Shown here piece by piece: positions 44,689-52,539 of a stretch of DNA of 64,000 nt. A model generated the notes under the pieces. That model made no database searches. It was given only the letters and a program-made list of their open reading frames with translations, and had not been told where the DNA came from. Position 1 is the first letter of the stretch. Each line of letters opens with the position of its first letter. The position numbers were made by a program, and so were the translations under genes. The stretch is taken from positions 98,645-162,644 of the forward strand of contig NZ_VZAD01000013.1 of the NCBI RefSeq assembly GCF_009495355.1, read 5' to 3'. The DNA comes from Segatella copri (GTDB lineage Bacteria; Bacteroidota; Bacteroidia; Bacteroidales; Bacteroidaceae).

Positions 44689-44942
44689 ATTTACAGCAGC
44701 CATTTCCAGACAGATCCAAACCCAAAATGAAGGGTGAAGAGAATAGTATCTCTGAGTATTATGATCTGTTCTCCAGTGACTATAGCATAGACGATTTCTT
44801 TGTGGTAAAATTCAAGTCTGTAGGAAAAGGCAGACAAATGACCAGTGCTGTTGTTCATTCCAACAGAATTGAAGGTGCCAAGGAAGATAAATCTGTAGAA
44901 TTAGAAGTGAAAAAGTTTCTGATAACGTTTAATATAACCTAA
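44655..44942 (+). CDS. Uncharacterised frame of 95 codons, probably a gene fragment
   Basis: The frame starts in the 32-bp repeat (MENHKKSSLKMYLQQ) and continues SISEYYDLFSSDYSIDDFF and then VVHSNRIEGAKEDKSVELEV. Only the part from about residue 20 looks protein-like. No recognised family and no start signal, so it may be the end of a gene cut by the same event that broke the DUF4143 gene. No signal peptide. Confidence 0.3.
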   Translation: MENHKKSSLKMYLQQPFPDRSKPKMKGEENSISEYYDLFSSDYSIDDFFVVKFKSVGKGRQMTSAVVHSNRIEGAKEDKSVELEVKKFLITFNIT

Positions 44943-44971
44943 ATTAATTTGGGGACGCGGCGTTTTCTTCG

Positions 44972-44979
44972 TATCTTTG
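44972..44979 (+). promoter_or_regulatory. Putative -7 box of the 45052 gene
   Basis: TATCTTTG, 73 bases upstream of the start, flanked by repeated GCGGCGTTTT words (44957-44966, 44991-45000). Confidence 0.5.
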
Positions 44980-45051
44980 CCGCAAAATATGCGGCGTTTT
45001 TGGATAAATAATGCCGCAAGAGTATAAAAACTTCGTTATTAAGATTATTGC

Positions 45052-45687
45052 ATGAAAAAACGACATAACAGAAAAAAACGCATGGCACAATATGCCATGT
45101 ATGCATACTGTTTTTTTGCGATTCTTTCACTCGTAAACACGGTTTGTGGAAGTCTTGGTGTTGCAGTCAACATTCCATCCATCTTACTCACCATCAAACA
45201 ATGGGTATTAATGCTTGCCCCCATAGCATTATGGGGAATATTCCGATTAATACAACCAAGAAACGAAAAGTTGCTGCGACGTTGCTGCGAGGTGATGGTA
45301 TTTTACTATGTGTTTTCATTCGTCCTGTCAATATGTTTTAAGTTCAACCTAATACCCATGACACAAAATGGCTTGATAACCAGGACTGCAACTATCCTCA
45401 CTTGGACAGAAAGCAGCATCGGCTTGCTCTCTGTCATCGCATCACTGATTGCCGGTTGCCATTTAGGAAGAAAACATAAAGGAAGCATGCAACAACTGGG
45501 CACAGCACTTATCCTGGTTTTCATCGTATGGCTGATATGTGTAAACATCCTCCCAACCACTATATTTTATCTATTGGGAATCAGTCATCCAACAGCCTTC
45601 ACCTGTGTCAATATGTTCTCTGCTTTTTCCAACACACTCGTTTATATATACGCATACTATAGAATGTATCGCACTATAAACAACTGA
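45052..45687 (+). CDS. Six-helix membrane protein, function unknown
   Basis: 211 residues with a very basic N-terminus (KKRHNRKKR) and six predicted transmembrane helices (about 15-35, 42-62, 75-97, 105-128, 140-165 and 172-200). The C-terminus is short. It does not match a family I recognise. It is monocistronic and upstream of the NtrC-type gene. A sensor or transport role cannot be told from the sequence. Confidence 0.65.
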   Translation: MKKRHNRKKRMAQYAMYAYCFFAILSLVNTVCGSLGVAVNIPSILLTIKQWVLMLAPIALWGIFRLIQPRNEKLLRRCCEVMVFYYVFSFVLSICFKFNLIPMTQNGLITRTATILTWTESSIGLLSVIASLIAGCHLGRKHKGSMQQLGTALILVFIVWLICVNILPTTIFYLLGISHPTAFTCVNMFSAFSNTLVYIYAYYRMYRTINN

Positions 45688-45810
45688 TTACGATTTAAGA
45701 AGTAGGATTTATTCAGCCTTCTATTAAGCCACAGGTTGGTCATCTGTCATGACCCCAAAAGGAAATAAGAAGTGAAAAGAATAGCAAAAATCTATAAAAT
45801 ATCAGTTTCT

Positions 45811-45842
45811 TTTGGTAGAGTCTTTAAATAGCCGTATCTTTG
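45811..45842 (+). promoter_or_regulatory. Promoter of the NtrC-type gene (-33/-7)
   Basis: TTTG (45811-45814), 20 bases, then TATCTTTG (45835-45842): nearly perfect Bacteroidota housekeeping promoter spacing. It places the start at ATG 45864, ruling out the upstream ATG in the promoter. Confidence 0.75.
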
Positions 45843-45863
45843 CACCATAAAAACAGCAACAAG

Positions 45864-47237
45864 ATGGCAAAGATATTGATTATAGAAGACGATTTGGCAT
45901 TTGGAACCATGATTCAGACATGGCTCAGAAAGAAAGGTTTCGAAGTAGAGAAAGCCACATCGGTTGGTGCTGCCTTGAGGTTGTTGCAGGAAGACAGCCA
46001 GCGCGATCTGATTCTCTCAGACCTCAGACTTCCCGACCACGACGGACTCACCATACTGAGATGGCTCCACAAACAGGGCCTTCACATTCCCTTTATCGTC
46101 ATGACAAGCTATGCAGAGGTGCAGAACGCTGTACTCGCCATGAAATCGGGAGCCAACGACTATGTGGCCAAACCGTTTCATCCCGACATTCTGTTAGAGA
46201 AAATCAACGAGGCTATCAAGCAAGCCTCGTCGGCACCTGCTCCGGCAAACTCTCCTGCCACGCCGACTCAACAAGAAACACCTCAGCAAACTACCACACA
46301 GCCCGACGAAGACGAGGCACCCAAATACATAGAGGGCAAGAGCGAAGCCTCGCAACAGCTATATAGATATGTGTCACTCGTAGCCCCTACACCTATGTCG
46401 GTGCTGATACTCGGAGCAAGCGGCACAGGCAAGGAATATGTGGCGCATCGCATACACGAATTGAGCAGCCGTTCCGACAAGCCCTTCTTCGCCATTGACT
46501 GTGGAGCCATACCAAGAGATGTGGCTGCATCCGAATTCTTCGGTCATGTGAAAGGTGCCTTTACAGGAGCCGAACAAGACAAGAAGGGAGCTTTCGAAGT
46601 GGCCAACGGAGGAACACTCTTCCTCGACGAGATGGGAAACCTGAGCTATGACGTGCAGGTGCAACTGCTTCGTGCCCTGCAGGAGAGAAAGATAAGACCC
46701 GTGGGAGGAACAAAGGAAATCGATATCGATATCCGACTGGTTTGCGCCACCAACGAAAACCTGGCACAGAGAGTGGCTGAGGGACAGTTCCGCGAAGACC
46801 TCTTCCACCGCATCAACGAGTTCACCATCTATATGCCCGAACTGAAAGACCGCGGCACAGATCTCTTCCTCTTCGCCAACCTCTTCGTCAAGCATGCCAA
46901 CAAGGAGTTGGGACGGCACGTGCTCGGGTTCGATGACAAGGCTTCAGAGATGATTGCCTCGTACAGCTGGCCCGGCAACCTGCGCGAACTCAACAACGTG
47001 ATGAAGCGTGCCACCCTGCTGACTAAGGGAAACTATATCGGCAGGACTGAACTCCAGCAGAGCATGAGTCATCTGCAACAACCCACAGAGACACTAACTT
47101 TGCGGGATGAGCAAACCGAGTTGCAACGCATAGAAGCTGCTCTGAAAACCGCCAATGGCAACAAGAGCAAGGCTGCCCAACTGTTGGGAGTGGACAGAAA
47201 AACCCTCTACAACAAAATCAAGAAATATAATCTGTAG
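45864..47237 (+). CDS. NtrC-family sigma-54-dependent response regulator
   Basis: 457 residues. The receiver domain (1-120) has the phospho-acceptor Asp53 in ILSDLRLPDHDG. A Pro/Gln/Thr-rich linker (about 125-155) follows. The AAA+ domain has Walker A GASGTGKE and the sigma-54 contact loop GAFTGA, plus the GGTLFLDEMGNLS Walker B region and SWPGNLREL. The C-terminal Fis-type helix-turn-helix is NGNKSKAAQLLGVDRKTLYN. It needs phosphorylation to activate sigma-54 promoters; the hybrid kinase encoded downstream is the likely partner. A sigma-54-like promoter lies 254 bases after its stop. Confidence 0.92.
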   Translation: MAKILIIEDDLAFGTMIQTWLRKKGFEVEKATSVGAALRLLQEDSQRDLILSDLRLPDHDGLTILRWLHKQGLHIPFIVMTSYAEVQNAVLAMKSGANDYVAKPFHPDILLEKINEAIKQASSAPAPANSPATPTQQETPQQTTTQPDEDEAPKYIEGKSEASQQLYRYVSLVAPTPMSVLILGASGTGKEYVAHRIHELSSRSDKPFFAIDCGAIPRDVAASEFFGHVKGAFTGAEQDKKGAFEVANGGTLFLDEMGNLSYDVQVQLLRALQERKIRPVGGTKEIDIDIRLVCATNENLAQRVAEGQFREDLFHRINEFTIYMPELKDRGTDLFLFANLFVKHANKELGRHVLGFDDKASEMIASYSWPGNLRELNNVMKRATLLTKGNYIGRTELQQSMSHLQQPTETLTLRDEQTELQRIEAALKTANGNKSKAAQLLGVDRKTLYNKIKKYNL

Positions 47238-47262
47238 ACCTCTGCAACTTCCTATAACACAT

Positions 47263-47310
47263 AGCAAGGACGGACTGTAAACCCAATGGGGTTCATAGTC
47301 CGTCCTTGCT
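47263..47310 (+). terminator. Strong hairpin after the NtrC-type gene
   Basis: AGCAAGGACGGACT (47263-47276) pairs perfectly with 47297-47310, with a second AACCC/GGGTT stem inside. No pure T-run, but GTATGATAGCTTTTCT follows. Confidence 0.7.
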
Positions 47311-47358
47311 GTATGATAGCTTTTCTATCATGTCCCGACATCCTATGCCAATTCCCCA

Positions 47359-47421
47359 TTCCACAACAGACTTCCACAACTTTTTGGGGAAATATTCCAC
47401 ACTCTTTCCACACTTTCCACA
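47359..47421 (+). repeat. Five TTCCACA repeats, candidate activator sites
   Basis: TTCCACA at 47359, 47372, 47395, 47406 and 47415. They lie 70-130 bases upstream of the sigma-54-like promoter, the distance at which NtrC-type activators bind. Confidence 0.55.
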
Positions 47422-47490
47422 CTTCCCCACTTTTTGGCACAACCATTCCAACCTCTGATTATCAAGAGCTTAGCAAACTTTCTTCATTTT

Positions 47491-47505
47491 TGGCACGCTG
47501 ATTGT
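47491..47505 (+). promoter_or_regulatory. Sigma-54-like promoter of the Pro/Thr-rich gene
   Basis: TGGCAC (47491-47496), 5 bases, TTGT (47502-47505), against the consensus TGGCAC-N5-TTGC; the GC of the -12 element is GT. It is 103 bases upstream of the start. A weaker TGGCAC-N5-TTCC lies at 47435-47449. Confidence 0.6.
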
Positions 47506-47607
47506 GATATTAGATAGTGAACTCGCAAACGAACTGAATGTTCAACAAGAGTTTCAACAGAGAATATAAACAAAAATAGAATATTAACAATTTAAAACAT
47601 TACAATT

Positions 47608-47910
47608 ATGAAGAAGTTATTTTTCGCAGTTATCGCAGCAGCATTCGTTTTCGTATCAGCAAACAACGTATTTGCAAGTAACAAAATGATCAGCACATCA
47701 GCTTACGAGCCAACTGATACAGTAGCTCCAGCCGACACTACAGAGACTACAACAGAGAAGCCTGCGGAAGCATCTTTGGTAATGTCACTCAGCGACATCG
47801 AGCCAACTGACACAGTAGCACCAGCCGAGACTCCTGCTCCAACAGAGACTCCTGCTCCTGCTGACACAACAAATACTCCAGCCGACTCAACAGCAGAACA
47901 GGCTCAGTAA
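47608..47910 (+). CDS. Small secreted Pro/Thr/Ala-rich protein
   Basis: 100 residues. Signal peptide 1-24 (MKKLFFAVIAAAFVFVSANN, cleavage after VFA). The mature part is low complexity: EPTDTVAPA appears twice and PAPTETPAPADTT follows. It has no fold signature and is likely an extended or glycosylated envelope protein. It lies between the NtrC-type regulator and the hybrid kinase, behind a sigma-54-like promoter and ahead of a terminator, so it is probably a dedicated output of this signalling pair. Confidence 0.72.
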   Translation: MKKLFFAVIAAAFVFVSANNVFASNKMISTSAYEPTDTVAPADTTETTTEKPAEASLVMSLSDIEPTDTVAPAETPAPTETPAPADTTNTPADSTAEQAQ

Positions 47911-47958
47911 ACCGCTCCACCTTCAAAAAACAGTATACATGCAGCTTTTAAAATGAAA

Positions 47959-47997
47959 ATATCTTGCCTTGTCTTCCGAAGGCAAGATATTTTTTTG
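47959..47997 (+). terminator. Terminator of the Pro/Thr-rich gene
   Basis: Perfect 12-bp stem ATATCTTGCCTT (47959-47970) with its complement 47979-47990, 8-nt loop, followed by TTTTTT. Confidence 0.88.
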
Positions 47998-48005
47998 TAT
48001 TTTTG
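47998..48005 (+). promoter_or_regulatory. Putative -7 box of the hybrid kinase gene
   Basis: TATTTTTG, ending four bases before the start ATG at 48010, so the transcript would begin at or next to the start codon. Confidence 0.6.
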
Positions 48006-48009
48006 CACC

Positions 48010-50655
48010 ATGATAAAAAACAATATTCCTCTCAAAGTAGCCTTAGGATATGCTGCCGTAGCCGTGGTGATGGCCCTGGCAGTAGCGCTCGTATACAGCA
48101 ACACGCAGTCTATCCTGAACATCGACAAGGCTTCACGTGACTATACCCACAAGCGCAATATGGCCGACAGCCTGGTGTACAGCCTGCTCGATGTGAGCAA
48201 CAACGAACGTTCCATCTATATGGAGACATCGGGAAACTGGGAGGAACTCAACCACTCCATCTCAGAAGCCAAGGTGCAGGCACTCAAACTCAAGGCTCTG
48301 GAAAAGGACTCCCTGCAGAAAGCACGCATGGACACCCTCGTCAGTCTGCTCAACCTGAAACAAGTCAACCTGAAGCAACTCCGGAGAGTGTTGATAGCCA
48401 ACAATCATGAGAGCTTTCTTCACGAAAAGGTGAGCAATCTGAGCAGCGGAAAAGACTCGGTAGTGGTGCACCCCAAGACTGCACAAACCCATGAGAACAA
48501 AAGGACAACCGTTGAGGTGGTGAAGACCCGAAAAGGCTTCTTCCGCCGACTCGCCGACGCCTTCAAGAAAGGCGCCACCGACACCATAGCCATACACAAT
48601 GATGTCAACCAAACTACAACCGACTCGATTTCCACACCTGTCGACATCGCAGGAGAGGTGGCACAGGTGCTGTCGCAGATAGGACAGGAAGACAAACAGA
48701 ACACACAGAAGAAGGAGAAAGCAGTAAACAAAGAGGTGAGCGACCTGCAGAAAGTGAACGCCCAGCTTGCCGAACGTACTTCCCACTTGCTCAACACCAT
48801 CCGCCAAAGCGAGATGCAGTCCATGCAGCAGGCTTTAGGCAAGGCCCTGAATGCCCGCCGGTCACTCCTGTGGCAGATTACCCTTATGGCTTTGCTTGCC
48901 ATGACCGCCGCCGTAGTCTTGCTGTGCTACATCTTCAAAGACACCAAAAAGGAACGCATCTATCGTGAGAACTTGGAAGAGGCCAACACCGAGATTCAGC
49001 GCATCATGAACCAACGCGAAAGACTCCTTCTTACCATCACCCACGACATCAAGGCTCCCGTAGCTTCCATTTCGGGCTTCATCGACCTGATGAGAGAACA
49101 TGTGAGCGACGAGAAAGGCATGAACTATATCGACAACATAGCCAGCTCTGCCAGCCATCTGTCAAGATTGGTGGCCTCGCTCCTCGACTATCACAAATTG
49201 GAGAACGGACTGCTGGAACTCCATCCCTCCAGTTTCTCGCCAGCCTCGCTCATTCAGCAATGCACCGAAGGCATGAGGATGCAGGCAGAGAAGAAGAACC
49301 TGGTGTTAAGTTCCTCTTATCAGGATAAGGCTGCCAAGCTGCAAGGATTAGCAGCCGATGCCGCAATCACCTATCAGGCAGATGCTTTCCGCATCCGTCA
49401 GGTGTTGGACAATCTCATCAGCAACGCCATCAAGTACACCGCGAAAGGAAAGGTTACTGTCACTGCCCTCGTCAAGCCAGCCCCATCGGCAGGCATCTGC
49501 CACCTTATTATAAAGGTAAAGGATACGGGCATGGGCATGACTTCCGAGGAATGCCAAAAAGTGTTCCAGGCTTTCACACGTCTCAAGGACGCACAGGGCA
49601 TAGAAGGCACAGGCTTGGGACTGTCCATCACCCATGAACTCGTCACTCTCTTGGGCGGACAGATCAGTCTGCAATCAGAGAAGGGCACCGGCTCCACCTT
49701 TGCCATCACCCTTCCTATCAGGCAGAATCCTCCTTCCGTTCGGGAAGCCTCGATGGGCGAAGCTGCCGAAAAGCAGCCGGCAAGTATCAGCGCCGCGGGC
49801 ACAGAACTGTCATCAGCGAACCAGCAGCCCCTTGCCAACCATAAGATTCTGATCCTCGACGACGACCGTCTGCAGCTGCAACTGCTTCAGGAGATGCTGC
49901 ACCGCAAGGCCAATGACGACTGGCAGATATTTGCCTGTCAGCATGTTACCGAGGCTCTTACCATTCTGCACAACGAGCAGCCCGCCCTGATGCTGATGGA
50001 TATAGAAATGCCAGAGATGAACGGAACGGAGATTATCCGCATGATCAATCACAGACACATGAAGGTGATTGCCATGACAGCCCACAACATCAGCATCAAG
50101 GAAGAACTGACGGAGGCAGGCTTCGACGACTGCCTGTTCAAGCCCTTCCGTCCTGAAGCCTTAGAGAGTTTGTTGGCTCCTGCTGCCCGAGAAGCAGCTA
50201 CAGAAGAGCCTGCCGCTGAAGAAACAACTGCAGAAGATCCTGCCGCCGATGTATCTGTCCGTGAAAGGCTGTCTTCACTTTTGATCTTTGCCGGAGGCGA
50301 CAAGGAAGCGGAGATGGAGATTGTGAAAACCGTGACGGCAGAAATGGAAACTTACCGGGAATCGTTGAACAAGTATCTGCCTGCTGCCGAAAAGGGGAAA
50401 AAAGCACAGGAGGAAAATACACAGGAGGCACAAGTGGAACTCAGCCAGGAGGACAAGCAGAATGTGGTAAGAATCGCCCACAAACTGCAACCCATAGCCC
50501 AGATGATGCAGGCGGAATGTCAACAGCAGCTGCAGGCTCTCTCGCCCGAGCACATCGGCGAACAGGAAGACAAAAAAATCCGAGCATACATCCAGGCCGT
50601 CTTCGACGACTTAGGAAATATGCTCGGAGAGTTGAGAAATATTCTTTCTGAGTAA
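48010..50655 (+). CDS. Hybrid sensor histidine kinase with receiver and HPt domains
   Basis: 881 residues from MIKNNIPLKVALGY at 48010; a longer frame starts at 47953 inside the terminator and is excluded. Transmembrane helices near residues 8-28 and 295-315 enclose a large extracytoplasmic region with coiled-coil heptads. Then come HisKA (ITHDIKAPVASI with the phospho-His), HATPase with NLISNAIKY and GTGLGLSI, a receiver with MDIEMPEMNG, and a C-terminal HPt-like domain with AHKLQPIAQM. The pathway would be His-Asp-His to the NtrC-type regulator upstream. The input signal is unknown. Confidence 0.9.
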   Translation: MIKNNIPLKVALGYAAVAVVMALAVALVYSNTQSILNIDKASRDYTHKRNMADSLVYSLLDVSNNERSIYMETSGNWEELNHSISEAKVQALKLKALEKDSLQKARMDTLVSLLNLKQVNLKQLRRVLIANNHESFLHEKVSNLSSGKDSVVVHPKTAQTHENKRTTVEVVKTRKGFFRRLADAFKKGATDTIAIHNDVNQTTTDSISTPVDIAGEVAQVLSQIGQEDKQNTQKKEKAVNKEVSDLQKVNAQLAERTSHLLNTIRQSEMQSMQQALGKALNARRSLLWQITLMALLAMTAAVVLLCYIFKDTKKERIYRENLEEANTEIQRIMNQRERLLLTITHDIKAPVASISGFIDLMREHVSDEKGMNYIDNIASSASHLSRLVASLLDYHKLENGLLELHPSSFSPASLIQQCTEGMRMQAEKKNLVLSSSYQDKAAKLQGLAADAAITYQADAFRIRQVLDNLISNAIKYTAKGKVTVTALVKPAPSAGICHLIIKVKDTGMGMTSEECQKVFQAFTRLKDAQGIEGTGLGLSITHELVTLLGGQISLQSEKGTGSTFAITLPIRQNPPSVREASMGEAAEKQPASISAAGTELSSANQQPLANHKILILDDDRLQLQLLQEMLHRKANDDWQIFACQHVTEALTILHNEQPALMLMDIEMPEMNGTEIIRMINHRHMKVIAMTAHNISIKEELTEAGFDDCLFKPFRPEALESLLAPAAREAATEEPAAEETTAEDPAADVSVRERLSSLLIFAGGDKEAEMEIVKTVTAEMETYRESLNKYLPAAEKGKKAQEENTQEAQVELSQEDKQNVVRIAHKLQPIAQMMQAECQQQLQALSPEHIGEQEDKKIRAYIQAVFDDLGNMLGELRNILSE

Positions 50656-50661
50656 TCGTTC

Positions 50662-51126
50662 TTACAGTTCCACATTGTCTATGTGGAATTTCATCAGTCC
50701 GGCAGGCACCTTCACCATGACCTCATCGCCGGCTTTCTTGCCCAAGAGAGCCTGTGCGATGGGCGACTTGATAGAGATTTTTCCACTATGAAGGTCTGCC
50801 TCGTGAGGATTCACTATGGTGTAGGTCATGCTGCACTTATTGGCCACATTGGTAATCTTCACCTTGCTCAACAGTCCCACCTTGTCGCTTTGCAGTCGCG
50901 ACTTGTCTATTACGCGGGCATTCTCCAGAATCTTCTGCTTGAAACTGATTCTGCTCAACAGCTTGCCCTGCTCTCGCTTGGCAGCATGATACTCAAAGTT
51001 CTCGCTGAGGTCGCCCTTGTCGCGTGCCTCGGCTATGGCGTCACGCACAGCAGGCAGTTCCACCTTTACCATGTGTTGAAGTTCAGCCACGAGCTCATCG
51101 TAGCCTTCCTGAGACATATATTCCAT
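50662..51126 (-). CDS. greA: Transcription elongation factor GreA
   Basis: 154 residues from MEYMSQEGYDELV at 51126; longer upstream sequence is not conserved. The N-terminal coiled coil carries the acidic tip (ARDKGDLSENFEYHAAKREQ), which rescues backtracked RNA polymerase. The C-terminal FKBP-like domain ends with MVKVPAGLMKFHIDNV. A -7 box lies upstream on the minus strand. Convergent with the hybrid kinase gene, with a six-base gap. Confidence 0.94.
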   Translation of the reverse strand: MEYMSQEGYDELVAELQHMVKVELPAVRDAIAEARDKGDLSENFEYHAAKREQGKLLSRISFKQKILENARVIDKSRLQSDKVGLLSKVKITNVANKCSMTYTIVNPHEADLHSGKISIKSPIAQALLGKKAGDEVMVKVPAGLMKFHIDNVEL

Positions 51127-51160
51127 AATGTTTTTTCGTTTTGTTTTATTCTTCGGCGTG

Positions 51161-51168
51161 CAAAGGTA
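51161..51168 (-). promoter_or_regulatory. Putative -7 box of greA
   Basis: TACCTTTG on the minus strand, 35 bases upstream of the greA start. Confidence 0.6.
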
Positions 51169-51271
51169 CGGAGAAATCATGAAAAAGCCAAGACTTTGCC
51201 CGAGTTTTACGCAAAAAGAAAGCCGTGCATAAATATTCACAAGCATACTGCACTTAACTGCGAAAAAAAAA

Positions 51272-51369
51272 TCGACCTGTACGGATGGAATTACACAGCA
51301 CGCCCTGAACCAACGGTCACCGGCGCGTAGCGGAAAGGTAAAGGGCGTTCCAACCATACAACAGGTCGA
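51272..51369. repeat. Structured intergenic element
   Basis: TCGACCTGT (51272-51280) and ACAGGTCGA (51361-51369) pair perfectly; GGATGGAA/TTCCAACC and CGCCCT/AGGGCG pair further in. The stem is interrupted and the core GC-rich. The word CAGCACGCCCTGAA at 51296-51309 recurs at 63890-63903. Confidence 0.6.
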
Positions 51370-51431
51370 AAATTTTGCTATACAGGATGGCAGTTTTTTT
51401 CATATTATTTGTAGGGCTTAACTTTTTTGAT

Positions 51432-51439
51432 TATTTTTG
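51432..51439 (+). promoter_or_regulatory. Putative -7 box of the M15 peptidase gene
   Basis: TATTTTTG, 78 bases upstream of the start. Confidence 0.5.
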
Positions 51440-51517
51440 TACCAAAATATGCCCCTTTTTAAAGTGGGCTCAATTATAAATAGAAGCAACTCATAACAAA
51501 AAAAATTCCAACCAAAG

Positions 51518-52243
51518 ATGAAGACTATTCAAAAATACCTCCGCAGCATCTATAAGACACTCCTCCTTCTGTGCATCATGCTCTCTTCGCTGTTCTGTAT
51601 GCCCTTGAAAGCACAGAACCCAGGCGAGATTGTCACAGAGCAAAGCATCAGCAAAAAGGGAGAAAAACATTACTTTTATGCCGTGCCCATTCCCGACAAC
51701 ATCTTCAGCATGATGAAGGGAAAAACATACAAGAAGAATTGTACTGTGCCAAGAAGCGAGCTGCGCTATCTGCGCTGCCTGCACACCGACAAGGAAGGCA
51801 GAAGCATCGTGGGAGAAATGGTGGTCAACAAAGCCATAGCTAACGATGTGCTCGACATTCTGTACAAACTCTACCGGGCAAAATATCCGATAGAACGAAT
51901 GCGGCTCATCGACTATTGGAACGCAGACGACGAACGGGCCATGAGAGCCAACAACTCCTCGTGCTTTAACTTCAGGTTTATCTCGCATACCCACACCGTA
52001 TCAAAGCACGGCAGAGGAATGGCTGTAGACATCAACACCCTCTACAACCCCTACCACAAAAGGCTCAAGAACGGAAAGACCGTAACAGAACCAGCCACAG
52101 CCCGTCCTTATCTCGACCGCAGTAAGAAACACGCATACATGATTCAAAGGGGCGACTTATGCTATCGCCTTTTCAAGGAAAAAGGATTCAGATGGGGTGG
52201 CGACTGGAAGCACAGCAAAGACTATCAGCACTTCGAGAAATGA
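51518..52243 (+). CDS. M15-family peptidase, secreted
   Basis: 241 residues. Signal peptide 1-30 (LLLLCIMLSSLFCMPLKA). The M15 catalytic zinc site is visible: SKHGRGMAVDINT with His and Asp, and the final WGGDWKHSKDYQHFE with the third ligand His. The family hydrolyses peptide cross-links of cell wall (D-Ala-D-Ala or L-Ala-D-Glu). Likely periplasmic. It is divergent from greA and its transcript has no terminator of its own that I see; the hairpin at 52250 fits the opposite strand better. Confidence 0.85.
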   Translation: MKTIQKYLRSIYKTLLLLCIMLSSLFCMPLKAQNPGEIVTEQSISKKGEKHYFYAVPIPDNIFSMMKGKTYKKNCTVPRSELRYLRCLHTDKEGRSIVGEMVVNKAIANDVLDILYKLYRAKYPIERMRLIDYWNADDERAMRANNSSCFNFRFISHTHTVSKHGRGMAVDINTLYNPYHKRLKNGKTVTEPATARPYLDRSKKHAYMIQRGDLCYRLFKEKGFRWGGDWKHSKDYQHFEK

Positions 52244-52249
52244 CAAAAA

Positions 52250-52294
52250 TTTACCCACGTACTCTGAATCAGAAATTCAACAGCACGTGGGTAA
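52250..52294 (-). terminator. Terminator of the 34-residue peptide gene
   Basis: Perfect 11-bp stem TTTACCCACGT (52250-52260) with its complement 52284-52294; on the minus strand it is followed by ATTTTTGTC. Confidence 0.72.
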
Positions 52295-52312
52295 AAGCTT
52301 CAAACAAGATGC

Positions 52313-52417
52313 TTAGTTGTACCAAATAGAGTTATATTCTCTACGATCATCTTCTTCGTTGTAGATGTTCTCATACTCCAGGTTCTTTGCCTCGAATGCT
52401 TCTAATGACTTTTTCAT
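52313..52417 (-). CDS. Small 34-residue acidic peptide gene
   Basis: A frame too short for standard calling: MKKSLEAFEAKNLEYENI, then YNEEDDRREYNSIWYN, then stop. It has all the signs of a gene: -7 box TATATTTG (52464-52471), a strong Shine-Dalgarno GGAGGGCGG ending just before the ATG (rare in this group), and a hairpin terminator. It is acidic and ends in Tyr/Trp/Asn. It could be a peptide precursor, a regulator or a small structural protein. No modifying enzyme lies directly beside it. Confidence comes from the regulatory frame, not homology. Confidence 0.65.
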   Translation of the reverse strand: MKKSLEAFEAKNLEYENIYNEEDDRREYNSIWYN

Positions 52418-52463
52418 GATCCGCCCTCCTATATGTTAAAGTTAATAATCTGCTTTGTGATTG

Positions 52464-52471
52464 CAAATATA
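52464..52471 (-). promoter_or_regulatory. Putative -7 box of the 34-residue peptide gene
   Basis: TATATTTG on the minus strand, 47 bases upstream of the start. Confidence 0.6.
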
Positions 52472-52515
52472 GAAAAAAAACAGAGTCACCTTGTCAATAA
52501 TTCAGAAAAATTGTG

Positions 52516-52523
52516 TATTTTTG
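52516..52523 (+). promoter_or_regulatory. Putative -7 box of the DUF3810 gene
   Basis: TATTTTTG, 16 bases before the ATG at 52540. It overlaps an earlier in-frame ATG at 52513, which is therefore not the start. Confidence 0.6.
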
Positions 52524-52539
52524 CAGCATTGTAAAATGT

